The notes beneath the pieces were generated by a model. The model was given only the letters and a program-made list of their open reading frames with translations, did not search any database and had not been told where the DNA came from. A DNA stretch of 64,000 nucleotides from Hyphomicrobiales bacterium (GTDB lineage: Bacteria; Pseudomonadota; Alphaproteobacteria; Rhizobiales; Rhizobiaceae): positions 124,001 through 188,000 of the forward strand of contig UBQX01000029.1 in assembly GCA_900467685.1 (NCBI GenBank). Reading direction: 5' to 3'. The position numbers were made by a program, and so were the translations under genes. Positions within the stretch are counted from its first letter, which is position 1. The number at the start of each line of letters is the position of its first letter. Shown one piece after another: positions 17,695-26,552 of the stretch.

Positions 17695-18849
17695 ATGTCA
17701 CTCCAGCCGCAGCATCGGATCTACATCTGCTTCTTCTTGTTCGCGATCTCCATGGGCGCCATGCTGTCACGCCTGCCCGACCTGCAGGAGAGCCTTCAGG
17801 TCGACAAGGCGCAGCTCGGGCTCACACTGATTGGCGCAGCCATCGGTGCGCTGGTGTCGCTGACGTTTTCCGCTCCGCTCATCGCACGTTTCGGGGCCCG
17901 CAAGACGGCGTTTCTGACAGTTCTCGGAACCTCCGCGCTGCTGGCGCTTGTTCCCTGGGCGGGTAGCGCAGCGCTCGTCTTTGCCATCCTTTTCTGCGAA
18001 GGGCTATTGTCGGGCGCGCTCGAGATCAATCTCAATGTCGAGATCGACCGCGTGGAGGCTGGGCTCGGAAAGGGCGTGATGAACCGCGCCCACGGCTTCT
18101 GGAGTCTCGGTTTCTTTGTCACCGCGCTTGTATCGGCCGCCCTGCGCCAGGCCGAGGTTTCGGTCCACTTGCATCTCGGCCTGACCTTCTTCTTTGTCCT
18201 CGTGGTGGGCAGCATCGCGATCGCCGGGATGCAGAACGCACCGGCACGTCAGACGGCGGAGCATGCCGAGGCGGATCACATCGCTCTTCCGACCCGCGGC
18301 CTCCTGCCACTCTGCGCCATCGGCATTGCTGCCTTCCTCGTCGAAGGCGCGGGGATCGACTGGTCGGCGATCTTCATGCGCGACGTCTTCCAGTCAGTGC
18401 CCTTCATCGGGGGGCTCGGACTGACGCTCTTCACCTTCTTCATGGCCGCCACTCGCCTTTTCGCAGACCACTTCGTCGATCGTTTCGGCGCGCGAAACGT
18501 GGCTTTCGTTCTGCTTGTGGTGTCAGCGGCAGGACTGACCGCCGTCTGGCTGGCACCGCACGAATACGTGGCGCTCCTCGGCTTCGCCCTGATGGGTTCG
18601 GGTTGCAGCGCAGTCTACCCGCTCGCCGTCTCGGCCGCCGCGCAGCGAACCGATCGAGCCTCTCATCTCAACGTCGCAGCAATCGCGCAGATGTCCTTCG
18701 TGGTGTTTTTCCTCGCCCCGCCACTCCTCGGCTTTATCGCCGAACATTTCGGCATCCGCTCCTCCTACCTCGTTTGTCTGCCGGTGATTATTCTGGCTCT
18801 GACCTGCGTCGGCGCGCTGTCGAACCAGCGTAAACTGGCGGTTGCCTGA
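17695..18849 (+). CDS. MFS transporter (YbjJ-like)
   Basis: 384-residue major facilitator protein with about twelve TM segments. The start at 17695 (MSLQPQHRIYICFFLFAIS) follows GCGAGG; the frame extends upstream without membrane character. Features: GAMLSRLPDLQESLQVDKAQ in the first loop, ARFGARKTAFLTVLG (MFS A-motif-like), and VDRFGARNVAFVLL after TM7. Similar proteins are annotated as YbjJ-type carriers of unknown substrate. It stands alone between the two-component operon and the leftward SDR operon. Confidence 0.85.
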   Translation: MSLQPQHRIYICFFLFAISMGAMLSRLPDLQESLQVDKAQLGLTLIGAAIGALVSLTFSAPLIARFGARKTAFLTVLGTSALLALVPWAGSAALVFAILFCEGLLSGALEINLNVEIDRVEAGLGKGVMNRAHGFWSLGFFVTALVSAALRQAEVSVHLHLGLTFFFVLVVGSIAIAGMQNAPARQTAEHAEADHIALPTRGLLPLCAIGIAAFLVEGAGIDWSAIFMRDVFQSVPFIGGLGLTLFTFFMAATRLFADHFVDRFGARNVAFVLLVVSAAGLTAVWLAPHEYVALLGFALMGSGCSAVYPLAVSAAAQRTDRASHLNVAAIAQMSFVVFFLAPPLLGFIAEHFGIRSSYLVCLPVIILALTCVGALSNQRKLAVA

Positions 18850-19061
18850 GGCGAGCGTGATCCGGCACCCTGTCGGTCGGAGCGGGCTGGGTGAACTATA
18901 GTTCGTGTGTTCGGAGGCTGTCACAAGCGGCTGACGGATCAGTTTGCCGGTCTGGCAAGCTTCTCAACATCCTGCCACGACTTCAAAAGTCGCAGCACCA
19001 TATAGTGCGCACTGGCGGCTGCGCCCGCCGCAGGACTCCGACGAAACACTTGGGGCCGACT

Positions 19062-19829
19062 TCAGTCTGCAGTCCAACCGCCATCAATGATCAGAGACGT
19101 GCCGGTCACCAGCGCCGAGGCATCTGAGGCGAGGAAGAGGATGCCGCCCATCAGGTCCTCGACCTGGCCGAGCCGGCCGAGCTTGATCTTGGCAAGCACG
19201 CTGTCGAGAAACGACTTGTCCTGGAAAAAGGGCTTCGTCAGCGGTGTCTCGATGAAGGTCGGGGCAATCGTGTTGCAGCGGATTCCATGAGGTGCAAGAT
19301 CGAGCGACATCGCCTTGCTCAAGCCTTCGATCGCCCATTTCGAGGCGCAGTAGAGCGTCCGCTTCGGCCCGCCGACATGACCCATCTGCGAGCCCATGTG
19401 GATGATCGAACCCTTGATGCCCGCCTCGATCATACCCTTCGCCACCGCTTGGGCCACGAAATATGCGGCCTTGAGGTTGAGATCGAGGACCGCGTCGAAG
19501 TCCTCTTCGGCCGCGTCGGTGATCGGCTTCGGCCGGTTGGTGCCGGCGTTGTTGACCAGGACGTCAAAGGGACCAGACCCCTCGATCCGTGATGCCGTCG
19601 CCGCGATATCCAGCACATCCAGCACCAGAGGTTCGGCACTGCCGCCAGCCGCCTTGATGGCAGCGGCGGCGTCTGTGATCTCGGCCTTCGAACGTGCGGC
19701 CAGCACGACATGGGCGCCGGCTTCAGCGAGCGCTGCGGCGGCCGCGAGCCCGATGCCGCGGCCAGCGCCCGTGACGAGCGCCCTTCGGCCATCGAGTCGG
19801 AAGGAGGGGGTTTTGGGCAGCGCGATCAC
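19062..19829 (-). CDS. SDR-family oxidoreductase
   Basis: 255-residue classical short-chain dehydrogenase. Cofactor motif [10 protein letters not shown] (residues about 21-30), NNAG, catalytic Ser in HMGSQMG, Tyr/Lys in YCASK, and a C-terminus typical of the FabG-like group ([13 protein letters not shown]). The GTG start at 19829 overlaps the stop of the HisD-like gene (GTGA), so the two are coupled. An oxidation of a hydroxy acid or polyol derivative next to the HisD-like step is likely, but the substrate is not readable. Confidence 0.88.
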   Translation of the reverse strand: MIALPKTPSFRLDGRRALVTGAGRGIGLAAAAALAEAGAHVVLAARSKAEITDAAAAIKAAGGSAEPLVLDVLDIAATASRIEGSGPFDVLVNNAGTNRPKPITDAAEEDFDAVLDLNLKAAYFVAQAVAKGMIEAGIKGSIIHMGSQMGHVGGPKRTLYCASKWAIEGLSKAMSLDLAPHGIRCNTIAPTFIETPLTKPFFQDKSFLDSVLAKIKLGRLGQVEDLMGGILFLASDASALVTGTSLIIDGGWTAD

Positions 19830-21148
19830 GCGGCACCCTTTTCTTCGGCGCGACCGGCATAGGGCACATTGTCACCGCCGTAGCGGCGAACCCGCACATT
19901 GGCCTGCTCGGCATGGCCCTTGAAGCCTTCCAGATCGCAAAGACGCGAGCAATACCGTCCGACCTTGGCAGAGGCTTCGTCGGTCAGGACCTTCTGATAG
20001 GTGCAGGTCTTGAGGAACTTGCCGACCCAGAGGCCGCCGGTGTAGCGCGCCGCCTTCTTTGTCGGAAGCGTATGGTTGGTGCCGATGACCTTGTCGCCAT
20101 AGGCCACATTGGTGCGGGCCCCAAGGAAGAGCGCGCCGTAATTGGTCATGTTCTTGAGGAAATAATCCGGGTCGCGGGTCATGACCTGAACGTGCTCCGA
20201 GGCGATCTCGTCGGCGATCTTCACCATCTCCTCATCACTGTCGGCGACGATCACCTGGCCATAGGCCGCCCAGGACTTGGCTGCGATCTCGGCCGTGGGC
20301 AGGATCTTCAAAAGCCGTTCGATCTCGGCCATCGTGTCGCGCGCGAGCTTTTCCGAGGTGGTCAGCAGGATGGCGGGGCTGTCCGGCCCATGTTCGGCCT
20401 GACCGAGAAGATCGGTCGCGCAGATTTCGCCGTCCACCGTCTCGTCGGCGATGACCAGCGTTTCCGTCGGGCCTGCAAAAAGGTCGATCCCGACGCGGCC
20501 GAAGAGCTGGCGCTTGGCTTCCGCGACGAAGGCATTGCCGGGGCCGACGAGCATGTCGACCGGCGCGATCGACTTCGTCCCGATCGCCATGGCGCCGACC
20601 GCCTGAATGCCGCCGAGCGCATAGATTTCATCGGCGCCCGCCAGATGCTGGGCTGCGACGATGGCAGGGGCAAGTCCACCCTTGTAAGGCGGTGCGCAGG
20701 TGACGACGCGCGGCACGCCGGCGACTTTCGCCGTGATGACCGACATATGGGCGGACGCGAGAAGCGGATACTTGCCGCCCGGCACATAGCAGCCGGCCGC
20801 CTGGATCGGGATGTTCTTGTGGCCGAGGATGACGCCGGGAAGCGTCTCCACCTCGACGTCCTGAAGAGCAGCGCGCTGGATTTGCGCAAAATTGCGAACC
20901 TGCGCCTGGGCAAACTGGATGTCTTCGATATCCCGCTTCGACAGGGAGTTGAGGCAGGCGTCGATCTCAGCCTTCGACAGGCGATAATCGTCGCGGTCCC
21001 AGCCGTCGAACTTGATCGACAAGTCGCGCACGGCGTCGTCGCCCCGCTTTTCAATATCGGCAAGCGTTGCCTCGACAACCTCCCGAACCTTCCGGTCGTT
21101 CTCCGCAACGCTCGATGCTTCCATCCCGCGCTTCAACCACTTTGCCAT
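19826..21148 (-). CDS. Histidinol-dehydrogenase-like dehydrogenase (HpsN-type paralogue)
   Basis: 440 residues, zinc/NAD-dependent alcohol-to-acid dehydrogenase of the HisD superfamily. The zinc and catalytic residues align with HisD: Q and H in [11 protein letters not shown] in IASEHVQV, D in [14 protein letters not shown], and H in GFKGHAEQ. It starts after GGAGGAAC. No other his gene is nearby and the partner is an SDR, so it is a catabolic paralogue; HpsN (sulfolactate dehydrogenase) is the best-known example of such a role. An operator-like site lies upstream at 21193-21209. It is the first gene of a two-gene leftward unit. Confidence 0.87.
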   Translation of the reverse strand: MAKWLKRGMEASSVAENDRKVREVVEATLADIEKRGDDAVRDLSIKFDGWDRDDYRLSKAEIDACLNSLSKRDIEDIQFAQAQVRNFAQIQRAALQDVEVETLPGVILGHKNIPIQAAGCYVPGGKYPLLASAHMSVITAKVAGVPRVVTCAPPYKGGLAPAIVAAQHLAGADEIYALGGIQAVGAMAIGTKSIAPVDMLVGPGNAFVAEAKRQLFGRVGIDLFAGPTETLVIADETVDGEICATDLLGQAEHGPDSPAILLTTSEKLARDTMAEIERLLKILPTAEIAAKSWAAYGQVIVADSDEEMVKIADEIASEHVQVMTRDPDYFLKNMTNYGALFLGARTNVAYGDKVIGTNHTLPTKKAARYTGGLWVGKFLKTCTYQKVLTDEASAKVGRYCSRLCDLEGFKGHAEQANVRVRRYGGDNVPYAGRAEEKGAA

Positions 21149-21192
21149 GATGTTCCTCCACCCAGGTCTTGTTCGATGAGCTGCATACCCTT

Positions 21193-21209
21193 AACTGGTC
21201 ACATGTTCA
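21193..21209 (+). promoter_or_regulatory. Operator-like site 1 (upstream of the HisD-like gene)
   Basis: AACTGGTCACATGTTCA, a member of a family of seven 17-bp sites with consensus WNYTGGTYRNNYGTWYA found in front of every unit between 19 and 34 kb. Likely bound by a local regulator. Confidence 0.6.
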
Positions 21210-21294
21210 AAGATCGCGTTTTGGATAGCGACTATCGGAACTACAAATAGGTCATGCCATTGCAATTTGCGGGGCCGGCGGTAAATTCCCAGAC

Positions 21295-21311
21295 TGAACA
21301 ACTGACCAATT
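21295..21311 (-). promoter_or_regulatory. Operator-like site 2 (upstream of the DenD-like gene)
   Basis: On the minus strand AATTGGTCAGTTGTTCA, very close to site 1 (AACTGGTCACATGTTCA). It lies 23 bp before the start at 21334, where a repressor would block transcription. Confidence 0.6.
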
Positions 21312-21333
21312 AAAGAGAAGGGGAGGATGCTGG

Positions 21334-22257
21334 ATGAAGTGTGTGATTGTCGGGGCGGGCGGTTTTGTCGGAAGCCGGCTGGTGGAGACCATGCTGGCCG
21401 AAACCGGGTCGCTTCGCGAACTTGTGCTGGTCGATCAGGTCCTTCCGCCGTCTCACGCGGATCCCAGGGTCACACTGTTTTCGGGCGATTTCGCAGACCC
21501 CGGCCTGATGAAAAGGGCGACGGATGGGGCCGATAGCGTCATCCTCCTCGCCGCCATCCTCGGCGGTGCGGCAGAGAACAACTACGCGCTTGCCCGCAAG
21601 GTCAATGTCGATGCGACCTTGACCCTGTTCGAACATTTGCGGGACCGCAATCCGAAAACGCGCGTCGTCTTCGCTTCGACCATCGCGGTTTACGGCAAGC
21701 CGATGCCGGACATCGTCACCGACCACACGCCCACGTCCCCCGCGATGATCTACGGCGCGCAGAAATTGATGATGGAAGTGGCGCTCACCAATTTCGCCAC
21801 GCGCGGCTGGCTCGATGGCCTGTCGCTGCGACCTTCCGGCGTGATGGCGCGCGATGGCGCGGACGCCCGGCTGAAATCCGCCTTCATGAGCCGCGTCTTC
21901 TATGCCGTGATGCGCGGCGAGGATATTGCTTTGCCGGTCCATCCGCATTCGCGGACATGGCTGACGTCCGTGGATGCCGTGGCCCGAAATTTTGCCCATG
22001 GTGCAACATTGCCGGCGGACCGGCTCGGCAAGACCCGCGCCTTCACGCTGCCGGCGCTCAGCCTGACATTCGAAGAGCTGGTTGACGCACTCTATCGCCG
22101 CTTCCCAGAAAGTCGCTCGAAGGTCACCTACGAGCCTGAAGCCGATCTCGTCGCGCTGTTCGGCTCCTATCCGCCGCTTCGCACCGACGGCGCCGATGCG
22201 CTCGGCTTCATCCGCGACAGCGACGCGGACGATCTGGTGGCGAAGTCGTTAGGCTGA
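21334..22257 (+). CDS. NAD-dependent epimerase/dehydratase-family dehydrogenase (DenD-like)
   Basis: 307-residue extended SDR. Rossmann motif VGAGGFVGSRL at residues 5-15, catalytic Ser in ASTIAVYG, Tyr and Lys in YGAQK. It resembles D-erythronate dehydrogenase DenD and related sugar-acid dehydrogenases more than true epimerases (conserved LLAAILGGAAE and SLRPSGVMARDG). It starts after AGAAGGGGAGGA and is divergent from the HisD-like/SDR operon. The exact acid oxidised is inferred only from family resemblance. Confidence 0.82.
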   Translation: MKCVIVGAGGFVGSRLVETMLAETGSLRELVLVDQVLPPSHADPRVTLFSGDFADPGLMKRATDGADSVILLAAILGGAAENNYALARKVNVDATLTLFEHLRDRNPKTRVVFASTIAVYGKPMPDIVTDHTPTSPAMIYGAQKLMMEVALTNFATRGWLDGLSLRPSGVMARDGADARLKSAFMSRVFYAVMRGEDIALPVHPHSRTWLTSVDAVARNFAHGATLPADRLGKTRAFTLPALSLTFEELVDALYRRFPESRSKVTYEPEADLVALFGSYPPLRTDGADALGFIRDSDADDLVAKSLG

Positions 22258-22291
22258 GCCGAAGCGGCAATATCTGACCGGCAAAAGAATA

Positions 22292-22318
22292 AGGCTCGGG
22301 AAACGATTTCCCGAGCCT
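22292..22318. terminator. Bidirectional terminator hairpin
   Basis: Perfect 12-bp stem AGGCTCGGGAAA / TTTCCCGAGCCT with a 3-nt loop, placed between two convergent genes (ending 22257 and 22347). Confidence 0.8.
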
Positions 22319-22346
22319 CCATTGGCGCATATCTGTTCGCACGAAC

Positions 22347-23480
22347 TTACCGATACGGTTCGGCGATCGCCTTGATCGACGCGCCCATCAGGGCTGCCTG
22401 TTCCTGCATCGGCTGGCCGGTCATCTCCAGCTCGCCGATCTTCAGCGAATTGTTGACGACAAGCGAGGCGCGCGGAATGCGGCGGCTGTTGTAGTTCGCC
22501 AGCGCCTGCTCCACGGAAGGGCCCGACGTCAATTCGTCGCCGAGAACGATGGCGTCCTCGACGGCCGACCCTGCGCCGGAGGCGAGGTGTGGCGTGGTGG
22601 CGTGCACGGCATCGCCCAGCAGCACGACGCGGCCCTTGTTCCATGTGTCCGTCAGCAGAATGCTTTCCAGGGGGCGGTAGATGATCGGCGTTTCGGAAGA
22701 AATCGTCTCGCGCAGTGCGCCGGGTACATCGCCAAACCCTTCCATCAGGCCGCGCAGCAAGCCTGGCAGTTCCTCCTGCTTGCGCCGCGGATTGCCCGGA
22801 ACATGCTCCAGCAGATACATGTACATCTTGTCCGGCGAGCATAGTGTGAAGCCGATCTTCACCTTTTCGCTGAGATACATGCGGCCGCAGTCCCAGCCGT
22901 CCGGGATATCGAAGACCGCGCGCCAGCAGGCCTGACCGGTGAATGAGGGCTTTGGCGTGTCGGGGAAGATCATGCTGCGGACCTTGGAGAAGAGGCCGTC
23001 CGCGCCGATGACAAGATCGTAGCTGCCCTCTGTCCCATCGTTGAAGGCGACGTGTACCGCACTGCCTTTGTCTTCAAGGGTCTCGATGGTCACGCCGGTG
23101 CGGACCGTCGCTCCAGAGGCGAGCACCTTGCGTTTCATGATGGCGTGCAGGGCAGGGCGCAGGATGCCGCCTTCTGCCGGCACGTCCGGCGAATAGAGCC
23201 GCGGCATCGTCATGTTCTGAATGACATGGCCTTCCTTGGTGCAGAGCGTCACGCGGTCATAACAGTTGCCTTCCGCCATGATCTCTTTTGACAGGCCGAG
23301 GTCACTGAGGGCTCGCAATGTCAGCACGGAGAGTGTCACCCCCGTTCCATAGACCCCCCAGTTCGCGTCAATATCGATCAGATCGACGACGACGCCGGCT
23401 TCCCGCAGGCGCAGGACCGCTGCCATGCCGCCAACACCACCGCCAATCACCAGAACCTTGCTTACAACTGCTGACGTCAT
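22347..23480 (-). CDS. FAD-dependent aromatic hydroxylase-like monooxygenase
   Basis: 377 residues, PHBH-fold single-component flavin monooxygenase. FAD-binding VIGGGVGGMAAVLRL (GxGxxG) at residues 10-24, the second motif VIGADGLFSKVR, and the third motif VVLLGDAVHATTPHLASGAG. It starts after GGGAGGA. It should hydroxylate an aromatic or heteroaromatic acid with NAD(P)H and O2 before ring cleavage by the LigAB-like pair at 26265-27427. A clear paralogue sits at 42352-43482. Two GTTGGCCAAT repeats and an operator-like site lie just upstream. Confidence 0.88.
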   Translation of the reverse strand: MTSAVVSKVLVIGGGVGGMAAVLRLREAGVVVDLIDIDANWGVYGTGVTLSVLTLRALSDLGLSKEIMAEGNCYDRVTLCTKEGHVIQNMTMPRLYSPDVPAEGGILRPALHAIMKRKVLASGATVRTGVTIETLEDKGSAVHVAFNDGTEGSYDLVIGADGLFSKVRSMIFPDTPKPSFTGQACWRAVFDIPDGWDCGRMYLSEKVKIGFTLCSPDKMYMYLLEHVPGNPRRKQEELPGLLRGLMEGFGDVPGALRETISSETPIIYRPLESILLTDTWNKGRVVLLGDAVHATTPHLASGAGSAVEDAIVLGDELTSGPSVEQALANYNSRRIPRASLVVNNSLKIGELEMTGQPMQEQAALMGASIKAIAEPYR

Positions 23481-23508
23481 TCCACCATTCCTCCCATGTT
23501 GGCCAATT

Positions 23509-23525
23509 TGTACAGTTGGCCAATC
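23509..23525 (-). promoter_or_regulatory. Operator-like site 3 (upstream of the FAD monooxygenase)
   Basis: On the minus strand GATTGGCCAACTGTACA, matching the 17-bp consensus. The decamer GTTGGCCAAT occurs twice here, at 23498-23507 and 23515-23524. Confidence 0.55.
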
Positions 23526-23615
23526 AAACGGAAAAATGGATTGGTGAGATAGTATTTATCGGTGGGGCGGATACATCGAGGCCCTTCGGCAGCGTTTGTG
23601 CCGATAAAATCGTAT

Positions 23616-24536
23616 TCAACCGCTTACCTTGTCGCCTCCGACGATGTGCTGCACCAGTTGGGCGCGAGCCCATTTCAGGCATTCGTCGCTCTCGTTGAAG
23701 AGATGCCACTGGAGAGTCTCGTGGACGGGCGGAATATCGACGGGCGGGACGAGCAGCTTGAGCGGAAGAATCGCCGCAAAGGTCTCGGCCAACCTGCGGT
23801 GCATGAGAGCCAGGCGCTGCGTTCCGACGATCAGGTAGGGGATCGAAGAGTAGGACGATGTCGAGATGTCGACGGCGCGGTCGGCGCCGAAGCGCTGGGT
23901 GAACCACGCCTCGAAGCTGGGGCCGTTCTCGTTGAAATTGACGGTCACGTGCCGCATCTTCAGGAAGTCTTCCAGGGAAATCGTGTCGCCCTGAACGCGA
24001 TCGTTTCCGCTCCAGGCGACGACGCGATAGGTATCCGAAAAAAGTGGCACGCTCGGGTGGGACGGTGAAAGGTAGACGTCCGGCATCGCGAGGAACTCCA
24101 CTTCGCCGCGCTCCAGCCGCTCGCGCGGATTTTCTCTCGGCGTCAGAAGGTGGAAATTGAGGTCCGGCGCCATCGGCTGAATGCGGGTCAGGGCAGGGGC
24201 GATCGCGACGGTGATCATGTAATCCGAGGCGATGATGCGGATGTCCCGCCGCGCGGTCATGGGGTCAAATTCGGGCCGCTTGATGATCGTGCCTTCGACC
24301 TGGAGAAGGACGTTCCGCACGGCTGGCAGCAGTTCGATGGCGCGCGGCGTCATCACCATGTTGCGGCCCAGCTGGACAAGAAGCTCGTCTTCGAAATATT
24401 CGCGCAGCCGGGTCAGCGCGCCGGACGTGGCGGATTGGCTGAGAAAGAGCTTTTCCGCGGCGCGCGAAACGTTCCTTTCACTGAGCAGGCAGTCCAGAGC
24501 CACCAGCAAATTCATATCAAGTCCCTTGAAACGCAC
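23616..24536 (-). CDS. LysR-family regulator (NodD-like)
   Basis: 306-residue LTTR. The N-terminal HTH (residues about 6-65, LDMNLLVALDCLLSERNVSR then AAEKLFLSQSATSGALTRLR) and the C-terminal effector domain resemble NodD/NahR-type regulators. The GTG start at 24536 follows GGAGGAGA. It is a paralogue of the regulators at 40155 and 46846. It lies upstream of the monooxygenase on the same strand, and probably senses an aromatic acid. Confidence 0.9.
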   Translation of the reverse strand: MRFKGLDMNLLVALDCLLSERNVSRAAEKLFLSQSATSGALTRLREYFEDELLVQLGRNMVMTPRAIELLPAVRNVLLQVEGTIIKRPEFDPMTARRDIRIIASDYMITVAIAPALTRIQPMAPDLNFHLLTPRENPRERLERGEVEFLAMPDVYLSPSHPSVPLFSDTYRVVAWSGNDRVQGDTISLEDFLKMRHVTVNFNENGPSFEAWFTQRFGADRAVDISTSSYSSIPYLIVGTQRLALMHRRLAETFAAILPLKLLVPPVDIPPVHETLQWHLFNESDECLKWARAQLVQHIVGGDKVSG

Positions 24537-24718
24537 GATCTCCTCCTATCGGCTTCATGGATTGCGGCTGCGTCTTCCATCAACATTCCCGCAGCATCGG
24601 ACCGCATGCAGGGGTTCAAGCCTGCAGAGAGGCGCGGTGCGAGAGCCTTGCGCCAGATGACCAAGCGGGAACGGTTGGCGGTATTCGTTATCGGAAAGGA
24701 CGCGCGGATAGGGGGCGA

Positions 24719-25378
24719 TCAGGTTGTTTCGAGCGCCCTGAGACCGGCAAGCGAAAACTTCAACAGCAACTGATAGGTGACGTCCAGGTCGTCCCCCTTG
24801 AACTTGCCCGATGAGAGGGTGTCGACGCGGCGGTTCTTCGACACCGTCTGCAACATCAGGACAAGAATGAAGGAGAAGCCGCGGACAAGGTTCTCCTCGG
24901 GCACACGCGGTAGCAGCAGTTTCAGCTGGGCAAGATAGAGATTTGCCGTCTCGTCGAAATTTGTCCGCAGCTGGTCGAGCCAGCGTTCGTTGGATGAGAG
25001 CTTGGCCAGCAGCATGAGATAGGAGTGCCAGCCATCGTCCTCGCTCTGCATCTGCTCGAAAAGCGGGCTTATGAAGGTATCGAGAAGGGTCTCGACCGTC
25101 ATCCCGCCGCGATCGACCAGCGCCGCCAGCCGTTCACGGCGGATGCCGTTGAGAACGTCTGCCCGTCGGGCAATCACCTCGGTAAACAGGTTTTCCTTCG
25201 TGCCGAAATGATAGCTCGCCAGTGCAAGCGTCACCTCCGCTTCATTGGTGATGTCACGCAGCGACACCGCATCGAAGGATTGCTGGCCAAACAGCTTTTC
25301 AGCTGCGGCCAGGATCTTTTCGCGCGTCTGGTCGCCGTTCGATCGTGTCTGTATGGACTGTCCACCGCGCTTCTTCAT
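24719..25378 (-). CDS. TetR-family repressor
   Basis: 219 residues. The N-terminal HTH covers about residues 15-62 (TREKILAAAEKLFGQQSFDA then VSLRDITNEAEVTLALASYHFGT, split here). The C-terminal ligand domain follows the pattern of AcrR/CerR-type proteins. It is divergent from the cupin gene, and the gap holds operator-like site 4 with an 8-bp dyad. This makes it the first candidate for binding all seven sites in the 19-34 kb locus. A NodD-like LysR lies just downstream. Confidence 0.9.
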   Translation of the reverse strand: MKKRGGQSIQTRSNGDQTREKILAAAEKLFGQQSFDAVSLRDITNEAEVTLALASYHFGTKENLFTEVIARRADVLNGIRRERLAALVDRGGMTVETLLDTFISPLFEQMQSEDDGWHSYLMLLAKLSSNERWLDQLRTNFDETANLYLAQLKLLLPRVPEENLVRGFSFILVLMLQTVSKNRRVDTLSSGKFKGDDLDVTYQLLLKFSLAGLRALETT

Positions 25379-25499
25379 ATTCCCTCAGCCGATCCGCGTG
25401 ATCCGCGACCTTTCCGATTTCAATCAGTTTGCTCACTGCAAATCAACCAGACCGCCTATCAATGCAATGGGTACCGCAATTTAGGCATGGACACTTTAC

Positions 25500-25529
25500 C
25501 TTATTTGGTTGATTGTATAAACAAATAAG
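25500..25529. promoter_or_regulatory. Operator-like site 4 with dyad (TetR/cupin gap)
   Basis: ATTTGGTTGATTGTATA at 25503-25519 matches the 17-bp consensus and is framed by perfect 8-bp arms CTTATTTG (25500-25507) and CAAATAAG (25522-25529). A second, partial copy (CTGGTTGATTTG on the minus strand) lies near 25440-25452. Confidence 0.62.
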
Positions 25530-25594
25530 AAGCTGAAGCAAGCGCATTTTAGGGGCTCTGCTTCAAGGTCGGAACAGCAAGATAGAGGTATACC

Positions 25595-26170
25595 ATGTTG
25601 CCACCCATCCACCGTGTCGTCACCGGACATGACGACGAAGGCAGGGCCATCGTGGTGAGCGATGGTGCGCTACCCTCCGTCAACCGGCTCTCGTCGATAC
25701 CGGGCACGGTCTTTCATGAAGTCTGGTCGACGCAAGGCATGCCTGTCGTGCTCGGCAATACGCCGGACCCGACACTTGGCGCCTTGATGCTGCCGCCGCC
25801 GAAACACGGCACCCGGATGCGATTCGTCGATATCCCGCCGGATACCGAAGACTTCCTGAAGCATGGCGCCGCGCGCATGAAGGATGCGTTCAATGCCATC
25901 GGCGATGAGTCGGCATCGACCGTCGGACCCAGCTCACCGCATCCGCTGATGCACCGCACGGAGTCGATCGATTATGGCATCCTGATTTCCGGCGAAATCG
26001 TCCTTGTGCTTGACACCGAAGAGGTCGTGCTGAAGCCCGGCTCCGTTGTCATCCAGCGCGGCACCAATCATGCCTGGGCGAACCGCACCAGCGAAACGGC
26101 ACGCATGCTGTTCGTCCTCATCGACGGGCAATACGAGCCTGCGCTGGCAGCCAGCCTGAAGGATAGGTGA
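25595..26170 (+). CDS. Cupin-domain protein
   Basis: 191 residues with one cupin barrel in the C-terminal half (about residues 112-180). The metal-type motif is recognisable: HRTESIDYGILISGEIVLVL, then KPGSVVIQRGTNHAWANRT. The N-terminal half is not assigned. Proteins of this type occur beside aromatic dioxygenases and may act on or sequester a pathway intermediate. It is divergent from the TetR gene and convergent with the LigAB-like operon; two hairpins at 26182-26225 separate them. Confidence 0.75.
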   Translation: MLPPIHRVVTGHDDEGRAIVVSDGALPSVNRLSSIPGTVFHEVWSTQGMPVVLGNTPDPTLGALMLPPPKHGTRMRFVDIPPDTEDFLKHGAARMKDAFNAIGDESASTVGPSSPHPLMHRTESIDYGILISGEIVLVLDTEEVVLKPGSVVIQRGTNHAWANRTSETARMLFVLIDGQYEPALAASLKDR

Positions 26171-26181
26171 CAGGCGACCGT

Positions 26182-26225
26182 CGCGGAACTTTTCCGCGTC
26201 GCAAGGGCGGACCCGATGGCCCGCC
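26182..26225. terminator. Hairpins between convergent genes
   Basis: CGCGGAA-CTT-TTCCGCG (26182-26198) is a perfect 7-bp hairpin. A second GC stem GGCGG...CCGCC (to 26225) runs into TTTG. Together they probably end the cupin gene and the leftward LigA gene. Confidence 0.5.
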
Positions 26226-26264
26226 TTTGACGCACGCGCCATCGGAATTTCCAGGAGACCGATC

Positions 26265-26552
26265 TCAGGTCTCGATGTCGCCGAGTTCCAGACCCTTGAG
26301 GCGCTCGACATAGTCCAGCATGAACTGGAAACTCCAGCCGCCGTTTACCTGGATGGCGAAAGAGTAGAGCAGGAAGGGATGGGCTCCCAGCGAGAAGATG
26401 GCCCTGATGTCCTTCCCCGCCAGAGCCGAACGCTCTTCCTCGGTGAGTTCCTCGCCGGCAATGTGAGACAACGCATCCGCGTCGAAATGTGACCTGTAGG
26501 CCGGGTCACGACCATACATCCAGAGAACCTTGTCGATGGCATAGCGGGTCAT
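26265..26552 (-). CDS. Protocatechuate 4,5-dioxygenase alpha-subunit-like protein (LigA-like)
   Basis: 95 residues, small helical subunit of class III extradiol dioxygenases. The start at 26552 overlaps the LigB-like stop (ATGA). Helical pattern and residues such as YGRDPAYRSHFDAD, LTEEERSALAGKDIRAIFSL and GAHPFLLYSFA fit the LigA family, which caps the active site of LigB. It is encoded after the catalytic subunit, the reverse of the usual ligAB order. Confidence 0.82.
   Translation of the reverse strand: MTRYAIDKVLWMYGRDPAYRSHFDADALSHIAGEELTEEERSALAGKDIRAIFSLGAHPFLLYSFAIQVNGGWSFQFMLDYVERLKGLELGDIET

Noticed and set aside
19913-21250. 445-codon plus-strand frame
   Set aside because: Antisense shadow of the HisD-like gene.
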